Shown: positions 38,567-48,103 of the stretch, piece after piece | Numbering within the stretch: the stretch's first letter is position 1 | Layout: every line of letters starts with the position of its first letter | Origin: Synechococcus sp. UW140 | Lineage (GTDB): Bacteria > Cyanobacteriota > Cyanobacteriia > PCC-6307 > Cyanobiaceae | Reading direction: 5' to 3' | Assembly (NCBI RefSeq): GCF_900474295.1 | Contig: NZ_UCOB01000020.1 | Coordinates: 1-64,000 of the forward strand | DNA length: 64,000 nucleotides | Translations under genes and position numbers: made by a program | The notes under the pieces: model-generated | The model's input: only the letters and a program-made list of their open reading frames with translations | What the model was told of the DNA's origin: nothing | The model's database searches: none

Positions 38567-39351
38567 GCGTTTGTCTTGGCCTTTTTGACAGTGGTGTGGG
38601 CGGTCTGACCGTTCTGCGCAGCATCCTTCACCGCCATGGCCCTTTGCCCACCGTGTATCTCGGTGACACGGCCCGTGTGCCGTACGGCAGTCGTTCTCCC
38701 TCTGAGATTCGCTCGATCGCCGCCGAAGTGGTGGCGTGGTTGAAAGTGCAGAAGGTGTCCACGGTTGTGATGGCCTGCAACACCACCAATGCTCTCGCCC
38801 GTGATGTGGCTGAAGGACAGGCCGGGGTGCCGGTGGTGGGCCTGATCGGTGCCGCTGCTGCCATGGTTCGCGAGTCTCGGGTTGGGGTGCTGGCGACCCC
38901 CGCCACCGTTGCTTCAGGGGCATACCGCGAAAGCATCGAGGCTCTCAACCCAGGAACAATGGTGGTGCAACAGGCCTGCCCACGCTTTGTTCCCCTGATC
39001 GAGGCTGGAGATCTATCGAGTCCGGAGCTGCGCCAGTCGGCGATCAACTACCTCGCTCCGCTGCTGGAGGCTTCGGTTGAGTCTGTGATTCTCGGCTGCA
39101 CCCACTACCCCTTATTGGAGCCGCTGTTGCGCAGCCTGTTGCCTCCTGATGTACGGCTGATTGATCCGGCGGAGGCTGTCGCTCGCCAACTCGATGCCCT
39201 GCTCGGGGCCCCAGCTCCGGGTCGTCCGGATTTCCCCCTATCACTGGGCCAAACGCGTCTCTGTGTGACAGCCGATCCAGACGGTTTTGCTCTTCGTGCC
39301 ACCCCTTGGCTGGGGGGGCGCCCTCGGGTTGAGGCTGTCACGCTGCGATGA
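38563..39351 (+). CDS. murI: Glutamate racemase
   Basis: A 262-residue enzyme supplying D-glutamate for peptidoglycan. It has LFDSGVGGLTVL, GDTARVPYGSRS and the two catalytic cysteines in ACNTTNA (Cys72) and LGCTHYPLL (Cys179). Overlaps the amidase gene by 4 bp, so the two wall genes are translationally coupled. Confidence 0.95.
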   Translation: MSVCLGLFDSGVGGLTVLRSILHRHGPLPTVYLGDTARVPYGSRSPSEIRSIAAEVVAWLKVQKVSTVVMACNTTNALARDVAEGQAGVPVVGLIGAAAAMVRESRVGVLATPATVASGAYRESIEALNPGTMVVQQACPRFVPLIEAGDLSSPELRQSAINYLAPLLEASVESVILGCTHYPLLEPLLRSLLPPDVRLIDPAEAVARQLDALLGAPAPGRPDFPLSLGQTRLCVTADPDGFALRATPWLGGRPRVEAVTLR

Positions 39352-39391
39352 GCGGCCTGCGCCTTCTAGGATCGCCACACCGAGGGGATCC

Positions 39392-40363
39392 ATGGCCACC
39401 GTCACTGAGCTTTTGCAGCCGGTCGAGCTCGATCTCGAAACTCTGCTCAGTGATCTGCGCAGCCTGATCGGGGCTGGTCACCCGATTCTGCAGGCGGCAG
39501 CAGAGCATCTCTTTAGTGCTGGTGGAAAGAAGATCCGCCCCGGGATTGTTCTGCTCATTTCCCGGGCGCTGTCGACGGAAGGGGATCTCACAGCTCGGCA
39601 TCGTCGGCTGGCCGAGATCACTGAAATGATCCATACGGCCTCCCTCGTTCACGATGATGTCGTGGACGAAGCGGCGACGCGTCGTGGTGTGGCCACTGTG
39701 CACAGCCGCTTCAACCATCGTGTGGCGGTCCTCGCAGGCGACTTCTTGTTCGCACAGGCCAGCTGGCACCTCGCCAATCTCGACGATCTCGAGGTGGTGA
39801 AGCTGCTCAGCCGCGTGATCATGGACCTTGCCGACGGCGAGGTGAAGCAGGGCCTCTTCCGCTACGACACTGGCCAATCCTTCGAGACTTACCTCGAGAA
39901 GAGCTACTGCAAGACGGCCTCTCTGATTGCGAACAGTGCACGTGCCGCTGGGGTCCTCAGTGACCAGACCCCCCAGCAACTCGATCAGCTTTATCGATTC
40001 GGCCGCCAGCTCGGTCTTGCCTTTCAGGTGGTTGACGACATCCTTGATTTCACAGGCAGCGAGCAGCAGCTCGGCAAGCCCGCCGCCAGTGATTTAGCCA
40101 GCGGCCTTCTCACGGCTCCAGCTCTCTATGCCTTGGAAGAGCAACCCGTCCTGGCTGGACTGATCGAACGTGAATTCAGCGGTGAAGGTGACCTCGAACA
40201 GGCCCTCGACTTGGTGCGCGCTTCTGATGCCATTCCCCGCAGCCGTGCCCTCGCCGAAACCTTCGCCCGTGAGGCCCGTGAATCGCTGCAATGGCTTCCT
40301 GATTCACCCTCGCGCCGCGCCTTGCTGGAGCTGCCTGAGTTTGTGCTCAGTCGCCTTTACTGA
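39392..40363 (+). CDS. sds: Solanesyl diphosphate synthase
   Basis: A 323-residue trans-prenyltransferase with both aspartate-rich motifs: LVHDDVVDEAATRRG (residues 86-100) and QVVDDILDFTGS. GGKKIRPGIVLL binds IPP. The long-chain product class is inferred from close similarity to cyanobacterial plastoquinone side-chain enzymes. The ATG at 39392 is used; the frame opens upstream within murI. Ends 7 bp inside the convergent HAD gene. Confidence 0.92.
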   Translation: MATVTELLQPVELDLETLLSDLRSLIGAGHPILQAAAEHLFSAGGKKIRPGIVLLISRALSTEGDLTARHRRLAEITEMIHTASLVHDDVVDEAATRRGVATVHSRFNHRVAVLAGDFLFAQASWHLANLDDLEVVKLLSRVIMDLADGEVKQGLFRYDTGQSFETYLEKSYCKTASLIANSARAAGVLSDQTPQQLDQLYRFGRQLGLAFQVVDDILDFTGSEQQLGKPAASDLASGLLTAPALYALEEQPVLAGLIEREFSGEGDLEQALDLVRASDAIPRSRALAETFAREARESLQWLPDSPSRRALLELPEFVLSRLY

Positions 40364-41076
40364 GTCTTCAACGCCGTTAGGACATCGTTCAGGCTTGCGA
40401 TCGTCTGCCAGGCCCCATCCTTCGGAAGGATGCCGCAATCCAGGTTGCTGCTATCTGGGTTCAGCACCCAGACATGGCACCCAGCGGCTAGAGCTGCATG
40501 CGTGCCGGCTGCAGAATCCTCGAAAGCCCAGCAGCTCGCGGCCTCGACGTCCAGCCGTTGGGCTGCCAGTAGAAAAGGATCAGGCGCCGGTTTGCCGGCC
40601 TCCAGGTTGGGATCATCCCCGAGCACCCGGGTGGTGATTTGATTGATCCAGGGATGGCCAGCGGTCTTGTAGGCGACAGACTCATGGGCACTGCTGGTCA
40701 CGAGTGCCATCGGCATTTGGTGTTTGGCACACCAGCTCACAAGCTCTTCTGCACCGGCGTTTGGCTTCGCTGTCGGCAGCAGTTTTCGGGCGATGGGCTG
40801 CTGAATCGCGAGTAGTTCGTCGCTGCCAATCGACGCATCCAACCAACGCACCACCTGGTCGGCGCAGTCGCGACGGCGGCGTCCGCGCAACGCCAGCAGT
40901 TGGGCTTGCCTTAGCTGGGTGCCGAAATGGGCGGCAGCGGCTTCCCACGCTTGGCCATGCAGAGGTTCGGTGTTGAGCAAGAGCCCATCGAGATCAAACA
41001 GGCAGGCCTGGGGCAGCGTCTTCAATCCAGGCTTGTGTTGAGTGCTGTTCACGTGGGCTGTTGCAACCAGCTGCAT
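40357..41076 (-). CDS. HAD-superfamily hydrolase (beta-phosphoglucomutase-like)
   Basis: A 239-residue HAD IA-type protein: motif I CLFDLDGLLLNTEPLH (nucleophile Asp28), motif II ALVTSSA, motif III with Lys in EAGKPAPDPFLLA and motif IV FEDSAAGTHAALAAG. Such enzymes are phosphatases or phosphomutases of small sugar phosphates; the substrate is not evident. The N-terminal 20 residues before motif I are unusual and a GTG nine codons in could be the true start. Confidence 0.88.
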   Translation of the reverse strand: MQLVATAHVNSTQHKPGLKTLPQACLFDLDGLLLNTEPLHGQAWEAAAAHFGTQLRQAQLLALRGRRRRDCADQVVRWLDASIGSDELLAIQQPIARKLLPTAKPNAGAEELVSWCAKHQMPMALVTSSAHESVAYKTAGHPWINQITTRVLGDDPNLEAGKPAPDPFLLAAQRLDVEAASCWAFEDSAAGTHAALAAGCHVWVLNPDSSNLDCGILPKDGAWQTIASLNDVLTALKTQ

Positions 41077-41298
41077 GTGGCGCAGAAGCCGCCGATCACG
41101 GCCTCGGCTGAGATGGACATCAGATCAGCTCCTTCCTGGCCGCTCCGTCTCCGCAGGCCTGTGTTCGCCAAGTTTGTTGGTGACCTCCAGTTCAGACAAC
41201 AAAGTCAGGCACCTCTGGCAACGCTTGGCAACGACAGCACTTCCATCCTTGGGAGCTCTGGATAACCTTCCCGAGTGAGTGCTTGCAGGCCACGGGCG

Positions 41299-43269
41299 AT
41301 GAGTGAAGCTTCCACGATCGAATCAGTGCTGCATGAACAGCGCGTGTTTGCCCCTCCTACCGATCTTGCCTCCAAGGCCAGTATCGGCAGCATGGAGGCC
41401 TATCGGGCTCTGGCAGACGCTGCTGCGCAGGATCCCGATCGCTTCTGGGGAAATGCGGCACGCAAAGAGCTGCACTGGTTTGAGCCTTTTCACACCGTGC
41501 TCGATTGGAGTGATGCCCCGTTTGCCAAGTGGTTCGATGGTGGCAAGACCAACCTCGCCTACAACTGTCTCGATCGGCATGTCGATGGCCCCAAGGCCGA
41601 CAAGACGGCGTTGATCTGGGAGGGGGAGCCTGGTGACGTGCGCCGGTTTACCTATCGCGAGCTGCATGCAGAGGTGTGTCGTGCCGCCAATGCCCTGAAA
41701 GGGATGGGCCTTGGCAAGGGTGATCTTGTGGCTCTCTATATGCCAATGATCCCCGAGGCTGCCATCGCCATGTTGGCCTGCGCCCGGATCGGAGCCCCTC
41801 ACTCGGTGGTGTTTGGGGGCTTTTCCGCCGAAGCCCTTCGTGATCGTCTCATCGATGGTGAGGCCAAAGCGGTGATCACTGCAGATGGTGGATTCCGCAA
41901 AGACAAAGCTGTTGCGCTCAAGCCAGCGGTGGATGCGGCCTTGGCCGATGGTGCCTGTCCAAGCGTGCAGTCTGTGCTTGTGGTGCAGCGCACCAAGGAT
42001 GCAGTGACCATGGCCGAGGGCCGTGATGTTTGGTGGCATGACGTCGTACCTAGTCAGGCCAGTGATTGCCCGGCCGAACCGATGGAGAGCGAAGACCGTC
42101 TGTTTGTGCTTTACACCTCTGGCTCCACAGGAAAACCAAAGGGAGTGGTGCACACCACTGCCGGCTACAACCTCTGGGCTCACCTCACCTTCCAGTGGAT
42201 CTTCGACATCAAAGACGACGACGTCTTCTGGTGCACAGCGGATGTGGGCTGGATCACCGGCCACAGTTACATCGTCTACGGCCCTCTCTCCAATGGCGCC
42301 ACCAGCGTGATGTATGAGGGGGCTCCGCGTCCTTCCAAGCCGGGAGCCTTCTGGGAGCTGATTCAGAAGCACGGCATCACCATCTTCTACACGGCCCCAA
42401 CAGCGATCCGTGCCTTCATGAAGAGTGGCCGATCCGTGCCTGATCAGTACGACATGCGCAGCCTGCGCTTGCTTGGCACCGTCGGCGAGCCGATCAATCC
42501 CGAGGCCTGGATGTGGTACCGCGACGTGATTGGCGGCCATCGCTGTCCAATCGTTGACACCTGGTGGCAGACCGAAACCGGCGGCGTGATGATTAGTCCA
42601 CTGCCTGGGGCCACTCCCACCAAGCCGGGATCGGCCACGCTTCCTTTACCTGGCATTCAGGCCGATGTGGTGGATGCCGAAGGCAACAGCGTTGGTGCTG
42701 ATCAGGGTGGGTACCTGGTCGTTCGTCAGCCCTGGCCAGGGATGATGCGCACTGTGCATGGCAATCCGAAGCGCTTCCGTGAGAGCTACTGGGAGCATCT
42801 CAGCCTTGCCGACGGCAGCCGCATCTATTTCGCCGGTGATGGGGCCCGTCGCGACAGTGATGGCTACTTCTGGGTCATGGGCCGGGTGGATGACGTGATC
42901 AATGTCTCTGGTCACCGCCTGGGCACGATGGAGATTGAATCCGCTCTGGTCAGCCATCCTGCCGTTGCTGAAGCCGCTGTGGTGGGAAGGCCTGATGATC
43001 TCAAGGGCGAGGCCATCGTGGCTTTCGTCACCCTTGAGCTGGGGCGTGAAGGATCTGACGCGCTTGTGGCTGAGCTGAGGGCCCATGTGGGCCAGGAGAT
43101 CGGTCCGATCGCCAGGCCCGATGAGATCCGCTGCAGTGATGCTCTCCCCAAAACTCGCAGCGGAAAGATCATGCGACGGATTCTTCGGGCTCTCGCCGCC
43201 GGAGAAGAAGTGAGTGGAGACACCAGCACCCTGGAGGATCGCTCGGTTCTCGATCGTCTCCGGGCCTGA
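41299..43269 (+). CDS. acs: Acetyl-CoA synthetase
   Basis: A 656-residue AMP-forming ligase making acetyl-CoA from acetate and ATP. It carries the ATP loop [32 protein letters not shown], the hinge region [20 protein letters not shown] and the acetylatable lysine in [11 protein letters not shown]. The ATG at 41299 starts [11 protein letters not shown]. Gene-free upstream region of about 220 bp. Confidence 0.95.
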   Translation: MSEASTIESVLHEQRVFAPPTDLASKASIGSMEAYRALADAAAQDPDRFWGNAARKELHWFEPFHTVLDWSDAPFAKWFDGGKTNLAYNCLDRHVDGPKADKTALIWEGEPGDVRRFTYRELHAEVCRAANALKGMGLGKGDLVALYMPMIPEAAIAMLACARIGAPHSVVFGGFSAEALRDRLIDGEAKAVITADGGFRKDKAVALKPAVDAALADGACPSVQSVLVVQRTKDAVTMAEGRDVWWHDVVPSQASDCPAEPMESEDRLFVLYTSGSTGKPKGVVHTTAGYNLWAHLTFQWIFDIKDDDVFWCTADVGWITGHSYIVYGPLSNGATSVMYEGAPRPSKPGAFWELIQKHGITIFYTAPTAIRAFMKSGRSVPDQYDMRSLRLLGTVGEPINPEAWMWYRDVIGGHRCPIVDTWWQTETGGVMISPLPGATPTKPGSATLPLPGIQADVVDAEGNSVGADQGGYLVVRQPWPGMMRTVHGNPKRFRESYWEHLSLADGSRIYFAGDGARRDSDGYFWVMGRVDDVINVSGHRLGTMEIESALVSHPAVAEAAVVGRPDDLKGEAIVAFVTLELGREGSDALVAELRAHVGQEIGPIARPDEIRCSDALPKTRSGKIMRRILRALAAGEEVSGDTSTLEDRSVLDRLRA

Positions 43270-43294
43270 AGCCTGCAAGGAACAACGTCTGGGA

Positions 43295-43765
43295 TCAGAG
43301 GCCGGGAATCTCTGGTCCCATCAGGGCCGGGTCGGGCCATCCTCCTTCGCCGAGCAGGGCATCGCCAATCAGCTGTAGAAGGCTTTTGCCTTGCTTCAGC
43401 TCTGTTTTCGCAGACCACTCAATTTCATTGAGCTCCTCGTTCGTTAAGCCCAGGGCGGCCACCAGTTCTCGGTAAGCCGATCGTTCGCCTGCGTTGATGT
43501 CTTGTGTGTCTTCGGGGTTGCGTGACACGCCTGCCACCAGGCAGGCAATACGGGCCGCTAGGCAGCGTTCTCCCTCGCTGCTGAGCTGGTCCGCCAGGTG
43601 CGCCAGTGTGGGTAGGTTGGCATTGCCGCTCTCTGTGGCTGCCTGAAGCCCAAGGCGTTGGGGAAGCTCCTCAATCATCTTGGCTTCGTCGTCGGAGATG
43701 GCCCCGTCGCTCAGGGCAATCACCTGGGCAATCTGAAGCAGGGCAATATCACTTGTGCTCGCCAT
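43295..43765 (-). CDS. TerB-like domain protein
   Basis: A 156-residue all-helical acidic protein. IAQVIALSDGAISDDEAKMIEELPQ, followed later by AARIACLVAG and AYRELVAALGLTNEELNEIEW, resembles TerB-like (tellurite-resistance-associated) helical domains often seen in cyanobacteria. The assignment is by pattern only. Convergent with acs. Confidence 0.6.
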   Translation of the reverse strand: MASTSDIALLQIAQVIALSDGAISDDEAKMIEELPQRLGLQAATESGNANLPTLAHLADQLSSEGERCLAARIACLVAGVSRNPEDTQDINAGERSAYRELVAALGLTNEELNEIEWSAKTELKQGKSLLQLIGDALLGEGGWPDPALMGPEIPGL

Positions 43766-43903
43766 CACGGCATGTCTGCGATCTCTCAGTCAGCTTATGC
43801 GGGGTGAATCGGTTGGATTGCGTGGTTCACCGGGGCTTCTTTTGGTTTCACCAGACCTTCTCCTGTCAGCCCGTCATCATGCTTCCATCAGCCGTCCTCA
43901 ACC

Positions 43904-44338
43904 ATGAAGGGCAAGTCTCACGTCAGCGATCGCTATCACCACCAGGGCATCCCGACGACGGCGTGCCGCCTTGGCGAGCACGACAGTTCCACCTTTCAGA
44001 TGTACAGCTCGGGAGGGGAGGATCCGGCTGGATTTCGGATTCAGTATCACCGCTTCGAGCCAGGTAGCAGCCTTCACCCTTTGATTCAGACCGTTCCGCA
44101 CGTTGCCTTCAAGGTCGACAATCTCGATACTGCGATTGAAGGTGAGCACTTGCTGCTCGATCCTTATGAGCCATTTGAGGGGTTCAAGGTGGCCATGATC
44201 GAAGACGATGGTGCCCCAATCGAGCTGATTGAAACGGACCTGAGCGAGGAAGAGATCTGGGGCGAAGCAAAGGCCAATTCGGTGATTTATCCAGAAGCGG
44301 TGGTGCCCATCTGCGCCCAGGACGCAATCAGCTGCTGA
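43904..44338 (+). CDS. VOC/glyoxalase-like hypothetical protein
   Basis: A 144-residue protein with a late VOC-type core: TVPHVAFKVDNLDTAIEG, then FEGFKVAMIEDDGAPIELIETDL. Metal-ligand His and Glu are plausible in PHVAF and PIELIE. Function unknown. The 3' end overlaps the convergent DUF1350 gene by 52 bp. Confidence 0.7.
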   Translation: MKGKSHVSDRYHHQGIPTTACRLGEHDSSTFQMYSSGGEDPAGFRIQYHRFEPGSSLHPLIQTVPHVAFKVDNLDTAIEGEHLLLDPYEPFEGFKVAMIEDDGAPIELIETDLSEEEIWGEAKANSVIYPEAVVPICAQDAISC

Positions 44339-45036
44339 AGCTGTTCCACCTGTTGTAGCCGTTGCTGGCCCTCAGCCCAGTCTCCAAGGAGCTGTCGCCT
44401 CAGCCCTGCGCTAGCCGGTGTGAGGTGATCACCGGCTAGCTGGAGTGTTTCGCTCGCATCATGCGGACGTGACCGCAGCGCTGTCAGCAAACTGCTGCTC
44501 TGATCGAGTTCGTCATCCTTGAAACGCACCACCAAATTGGTGGGTTGGTGATAGTGGCGCTCGATCAGTCGCAGCGTTTCCTGCGGACTGGGGCTGAATT
44601 CCGTTTTCAGGCCAAGCCTGGTTTCTACGGCGCCGAGCAGGGGAATGGACTGATCGGCGGTGAAATTGTTGAAGCTCAGCGCCACCATGGCCTTGCTGCT
44701 TCGGCCGCCATCAGGGGCGAGCAAGTGAAGTTTGCAGCCCAGGCTGTGACCAAGCCGAAGCGATGGATCCAGGCGAGTGCCAAGTCTGTTCAGCAACTGG
44801 CGCCGACATTGACGCAGGCTGTCCCAGGCCTGTCTGGCCTGAAGCTGATGGTCCAGCCCAGGCACATAGCTCCAGGCATGGACGGCCAGATTGCGTGAGG
44901 CCAGCCCTTCCAGCAACCGGCGATAACTGATCTGCGGTGTGGCGGCCAGATAACTCCCCCCGATGAAATCCACCACGGCGCTGGGTCGGGAGGGCCACAG
45001 GCACCAGCAGTCATCCAGCCGGCGCCAAGTGCTCAT
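44287..45036 (-). CDS. DUF1350 alpha/beta-hydrolase-like protein
   Basis: A 249-residue protein beginning with VVDFIGGSYLAATPQISYRRLLEGLA, followed by the elbow-like LRLGHSLGCKLHLL and AMVALSFNNF. This is the cyanobacterial and plastid DUF1350 family, which has an alpha/beta-hydrolase fold. Substrate unknown. It starts 4 bp inside the end of the upstream peroxiredoxin gene (overlap), so both are likely one transcript. Confidence 0.85.
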   Translation of the reverse strand: MSTWRRLDDCWCLWPSRPSAVVDFIGGSYLAATPQISYRRLLEGLASRNLAVHAWSYVPGLDHQLQARQAWDSLRQCRRQLLNRLGTRLDPSLRLGHSLGCKLHLLAPDGGRSSKAMVALSFNNFTADQSIPLLGAVETRLGLKTEFSPSPQETLRLIERHYHQPTNLVVRFKDDELDQSSSLLTALRSRPHDASETLQLAGDHLTPASAGLRRQLLGDWAEGQQRLQQVEQLQQLIASWAQMGTTASG

Positions 45037-45494
45037 GCCTTGGTGTGCAGCGACTGCACAATCTGCTGGGCCTGGCGCACATGGGCGGGACCATCGAGCA
45101 GGTTGTTGAACACATGACGGATCACGCCGTCCCCATCAATGACATAGGTGACGCGAGAGGGCAGCAGGCCTAGGGTCTTGGGCACTCCGAAGGCGCGGCG
45201 CAGGCTCTGATCAGCGTCGCTTAGCAGCGGGAAAGGCAGCTTGTAGCGCTCGGCGAAACGACGATGGCTGATGGCATCGTCGCCACTGACACCCCACACC
45301 TGCGCACCGAGTGTCTGCATCTCGCCATGGGAATCCCGGAAGCCGCAAGCTTCTGCGGTGCAGCCTGGAGTGTCGTCTTTCGGATAGAAGAACAGCACCA
45401 GGATGGTTCCGTTGCGATCCCCGATGTTGCAGATGTTGCCGTCTTGATCCTCACGGCTGATCGAGGGGGCGCGGTCACCAACAGTGAGAGGCAT
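45033..45494 (-). CDS. Thioredoxin-dependent peroxiredoxin, PrxQ/BCP type
   Basis: A 153-residue peroxidase reducing hydroperoxides. FFYPKDDTPGCTAEACGFRD holds the peroxidatic Cys45 and resolving Cys50 five residues apart, the PrxQ arrangement. WGVSGDDAISHRRFAERYKLPFPLLSD is typical. Likely co-transcribed with the DUF1350 gene. Confidence 0.93.
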   Translation of the reverse strand: MPLTVGDRAPSISREDQDGNICNIGDRNGTILVLFFYPKDDTPGCTAEACGFRDSHGEMQTLGAQVWGVSGDDAISHRRFAERYKLPFPLLSDADQSLRRAFGVPKTLGLLPSRVTYVIDGDGVIRHVFNNLLDGPAHVRQAQQIVQSLHTKA

Positions 45495-45577
45495 CTCTTG
45501 GGCCTAAACATCGAGACCGCACCCTAGGAATTGGTTGCGAAGGGCGGAGAATGGGAGCAGCTGGGCGATGCATGCGC

Positions 45578-46498
45578 ATGGAGAATCAGTCGGTTCCTGG
45601 TCAACTCGACCTGCTGGCCTTCACGGGCGATCCCTCATCCGCTCAGTCCTTGCCAGATCCGCAGCCCGAGACGGTGTCAGCTCCGTTGGCTGAAGGGCAG
45701 CCAGAGGCGAACGTGGGGCGGGATCAGGATTCAACACCCGAGACGGTGCCTGCAACTGAACACGATCCGGCGCAGGGCCAGAGCCAAACCACAACAGTGC
45801 CCAGCACTCTGCTGATCCTCGATACGGAAACCACGGGCCTCAACCCAGACAGCGATCACTGTGTTGAAGTTGGCGCCATCCTTTTTGACGTCTCAAGCCG
45901 GCAGGTGTTGGCACAGCTCTCGTTCTTGTTGCCGGTGCAGGCCAATGCTGCGGAGCCGATCAACCGCATTCCCGCGTTTGTCACCAGCGTGGCTCAGCCC
46001 TGGGCAGCGGCACTCCAGTATTTCCAGACCCTGGTTGATGCAGCAGATGTTCTCGTAGCTCACAACGCAGCCTTCGACCGTCAGTGGTTCGGTCGCGGCC
46101 ACCTGCCGCCGATTTCGAAGCCCTGGTTATGCAGCATGGAGGAGATGCGATGGCCTGCAGACCGTCAGCTTCGCCCCCGGCCATCCGTGCGCGATCTGGC
46201 CCTGGCGTATGACATTCCTGTGTGGGCAGCCCATCGGGCCCTCACCGATTGCATCTATCTCGCTGACGTCTTTCGACGCTGTGACGATCTTGAACAACGC
46301 TTGGTCCACGGCCTGGAGCCTCGCAGTTTGTTCAAAGCTCAGGTGAGCTACGACGAGCGCCATCTCGCCCGAGACGCTGGTTTCCGCTGGAATGACCCGG
46401 TGGCGGGTGCTTGGACGCGTCGACTCAGTGCCAGGGAAGCTGAGGCTCTGAGCTTTGCGGTGCAGAAACTCGACACGACGCTACCGATGGCCTCCTGA
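45578..46498 (+). CDS. DEDDh 3'-5' exonuclease with N- and C-terminal extensions
   Basis: A protein of about 306 residues. After a 75-residue low-complexity Pro/Gln/Thr region comes the exonuclease fold: ILDTETTGLNPDSDHCVEVGAI (DxE), VLVAHNAAFDRQWFG, and the last motif AHRALTDCIYLADVF with His and Asp. The final 60 residues contain SYDERHLARDAGFRWNDP with WTRRLS, resembling DUF5710-type tails. It looks like a DnaQ-family repair or proofreading-type nuclease, not a replicative epsilon by itself. Alternative ATG at 45572. Confidence 0.85.
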   Translation: MENQSVPGQLDLLAFTGDPSSAQSLPDPQPETVSAPLAEGQPEANVGRDQDSTPETVPATEHDPAQGQSQTTTVPSTLLILDTETTGLNPDSDHCVEVGAILFDVSSRQVLAQLSFLLPVQANAAEPINRIPAFVTSVAQPWAAALQYFQTLVDAADVLVAHNAAFDRQWFGRGHLPPISKPWLCSMEEMRWPADRQLRPRPSVRDLALAYDIPVWAAHRALTDCIYLADVFRRCDDLEQRLVHGLEPRSLFKAQVSYDERHLARDAGFRWNDPVAGAWTRRLSAREAEALSFAVQKLDTTLPMAS

Positions 46499-46576
46499 TC
46501 ACAGGATTTGCTTTATCAGTTGGAAACCTCCCCGCAGGTTTCGTGCGCTTGCCCATCCAGTCTTCAGGCTGGTGGT

Positions 46577-46903
46577 ATGGCTGCGCTTCCACGCAAAATC
46601 CATCGGCTCCGCAAGCCTGCCCAGCATCAAGCTGTGCAGATTGATCTGCCCCGTATGCGCCTGCAGGCATGGCAGCGCGTGCGCACCTGGGCGCGGCTCA
46701 TCCGTGAAGCCGAGCAGCTTTGGCATGTTGATGTCAGGGAACTGAAGCGTCTTGGTGCTTTGGAGTTATCTCAGCTCCTCGGTGAAATCCCACCATCGCA
46801 ACGCCTGCGCGTGAATCGATGGTTGAAAGGTTATGCCGCATCCACACGACTCCATTGCAGTGATGAGGAGTCGTCAGGGGCTGAAACGCATCGAGGCGGG
46901 TAA
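46577..46903 (+). CDS. Small basic hypothetical protein
   Basis: A 108-residue protein rich in Arg and Leu (PRMRLQAWQRVRTWARLIRE, VNRWLKGYA), possibly nucleic-acid associated. The ATG at 46577 is preferred over an upstream TTG. No domain recognised. Precedes the pstS promoter region. Confidence 0.6.
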   Translation: MAALPRKIHRLRKPAQHQAVQIDLPRMRLQAWQRVRTWARLIREAEQLWHVDVRELKRLGALELSQLLGEIPPSQRLRVNRWLKGYAASTRLHCSDEESSGAETHRGG

Positions 46904-46941
46904 AGGCACGGTTAATGGCTGGCACTAAATAATAGCCAGCT

Positions 46942-46971
46942 CTTAAATTATTCCTAACGACTGTCGTTCTT
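46942..46971 (+). promoter_or_regulatory. Candidate Pho box upstream of pstS
   Basis: Three 8-bp units at 11-bp spacing, CTTAAATT, CCTAACGA and TCGTTCTT, resemble the cyanobacterial PhoB tandem repeat (consensus near CTTAACCT). The third unit is poor. The block lies 45 bp before the pstS ATG. Confidence 0.5.
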
Positions 46972-47015
46972 TACTTTCGCTATTCATTGGTGGCCTATTT
47001 CTCTTAAGGCCTGCT

Positions 47016-47990
47016 ATGAGCTTCGCTAAGAAGACTCTGATTTTTTCTTCCCTGCTTGCTCTGGGTGCCGGTATGGCTGCTTCGGCGGCTCCCCGTCTGA
47101 ATGGCGCCGGCGCAACATTTCCCGCCAAAATGTATCAGCGCTGGTTCGCTGAGCTGGCTAAGTCTGGTGGCCCTAAGGTCAACTACCAGGCAGTAGGTTC
47201 CGGTTCCGGACGTAAAGCATTCATTGATCAGACTGTCAATTTCGGTGCATCTGATGACCCGATGAAGGTCACCGATATGGCGAAAGTCAAGCGCGGTGTG
47301 GTTCAGATCCCGATGGTTGGCGGCACGATCGCATTTGGTTACAACTATCCCGGCTGCAATCTCAAGCTCACTCAGGAGCAGGCCGTCAAAGTTGCCATGG
47401 GGCAAATCAATAACTGGAAGCAGGTGGGATGTAAGCCCGGGAAAATGGTTTGGGTGCACCGTTCCGATGGCTCCGGTACCACCAAGGCTTTCACGAACTC
47501 CATGCAGGCCTTCTCTAAGACCTGGACCCTCGGCACTGGTAAGTCGGTGAAGTGGCCCTCGGGTGTGGGTGCCAAGGGCAACTCGGGCGTTGCCGGTGTG
47601 ATTAAAAACACCAAGGGTGCGATCGGTTACGTCAACCAGTCGTATATCAAAGGCAGTGTGGTTGCTGCGGCTGTCCAGAACAAGTCTGGTGAATACGTCA
47701 AGCCCAGTTTTGCTTCCGGAGCCAAGGCATTGAATGGCATCAAGCTTGATGCCAACCTCGCCGGCAAGAACCCAAACCCGACGGCCAAGGGTGCTTACCC
47801 GATCGCCACTCTGACTTGGGTGCTGGCTTACAAGACCGGCAATGGCTCGAATACCGCCGCGATCAGGAAGGCCTTCAACTTCATGTTGAGCGACCAAGCG
47901 CAAGCGAAGGCTGACGACCTCGGTTTTGTCCCTCTCAAGGGCGCCATCCTCAGCAAGGCCCGTGCTGCTGTGAACAAAATCAGCAAGTGA
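47016..47990 (+). CDS. pstS: Phosphate ABC transporter substrate-binding protein (PstS)
   Basis: A 324-residue periplasmic phosphate binder. Signal peptide to around AASAAP, then LNGAGATFPAKMYQRWF, YQAVGSGSGRKAFID and FGASDDPM, the classical phosphate-loop motifs, and VHRSDGSGTTKAF. No transporter permease genes are adjacent, as is common for additional pstS copies in marine Synechococcus. A Pho-box-like element precedes and a terminator follows. Confidence 0.93.
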   Translation: MSFAKKTLIFSSLLALGAGMAASAAPRLNGAGATFPAKMYQRWFAELAKSGGPKVNYQAVGSGSGRKAFIDQTVNFGASDDPMKVTDMAKVKRGVVQIPMVGGTIAFGYNYPGCNLKLTQEQAVKVAMGQINNWKQVGCKPGKMVWVHRSDGSGTTKAFTNSMQAFSKTWTLGTGKSVKWPSGVGAKGNSGVAGVIKNTKGAIGYVNQSYIKGSVVAAAVQNKSGEYVKPSFASGAKALNGIKLDANLAGKNPNPTAKGAYPIATLTWVLAYKTGNGSNTAAIRKAFNFMLSDQAQAKADDLGFVPLKGAILSKARAAVNKISK

Positions 47991-48039
47991 TCTTGGCCTG
48001 GGTCCGTCTTTCGAGGCGGGCCTGCATCCATGATCGTTT

Positions 48040-48095
48040 GGCCTCATTGTTCACTCCCTTGGATGTTTCATCGCTGGGGGGATGAGGCCTTTTTT
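48040..48095 (+). terminator. Terminator of pstS
   Basis: GGCCTCAT (48040-48047) and ATGAGGCC (48082-48089) form an 8-bp perfect stem with a long 34-nt loop that includes a further short fold. Six T residues follow. Confidence 0.65.
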
Positions 48096-48103
48096 CTTTG
48101 AAG

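Noticed and set aside
41049-41120. 23-codon minus-strand ORF overlapping the HAD gene start
   Set aside because: Too short and overlapping; no ribosome site or conservation evidence available.
41323-42540. Long minus-strand open frame of 405 codons opposite acs
   Set aside because: Antisense to the conserved acetyl-CoA synthetase core; no domain and no start context.
47004-48047. Long minus-strand open frame opposite pstS
   Set aside because: Runs through pstS and its terminator; no recognisable protein features.
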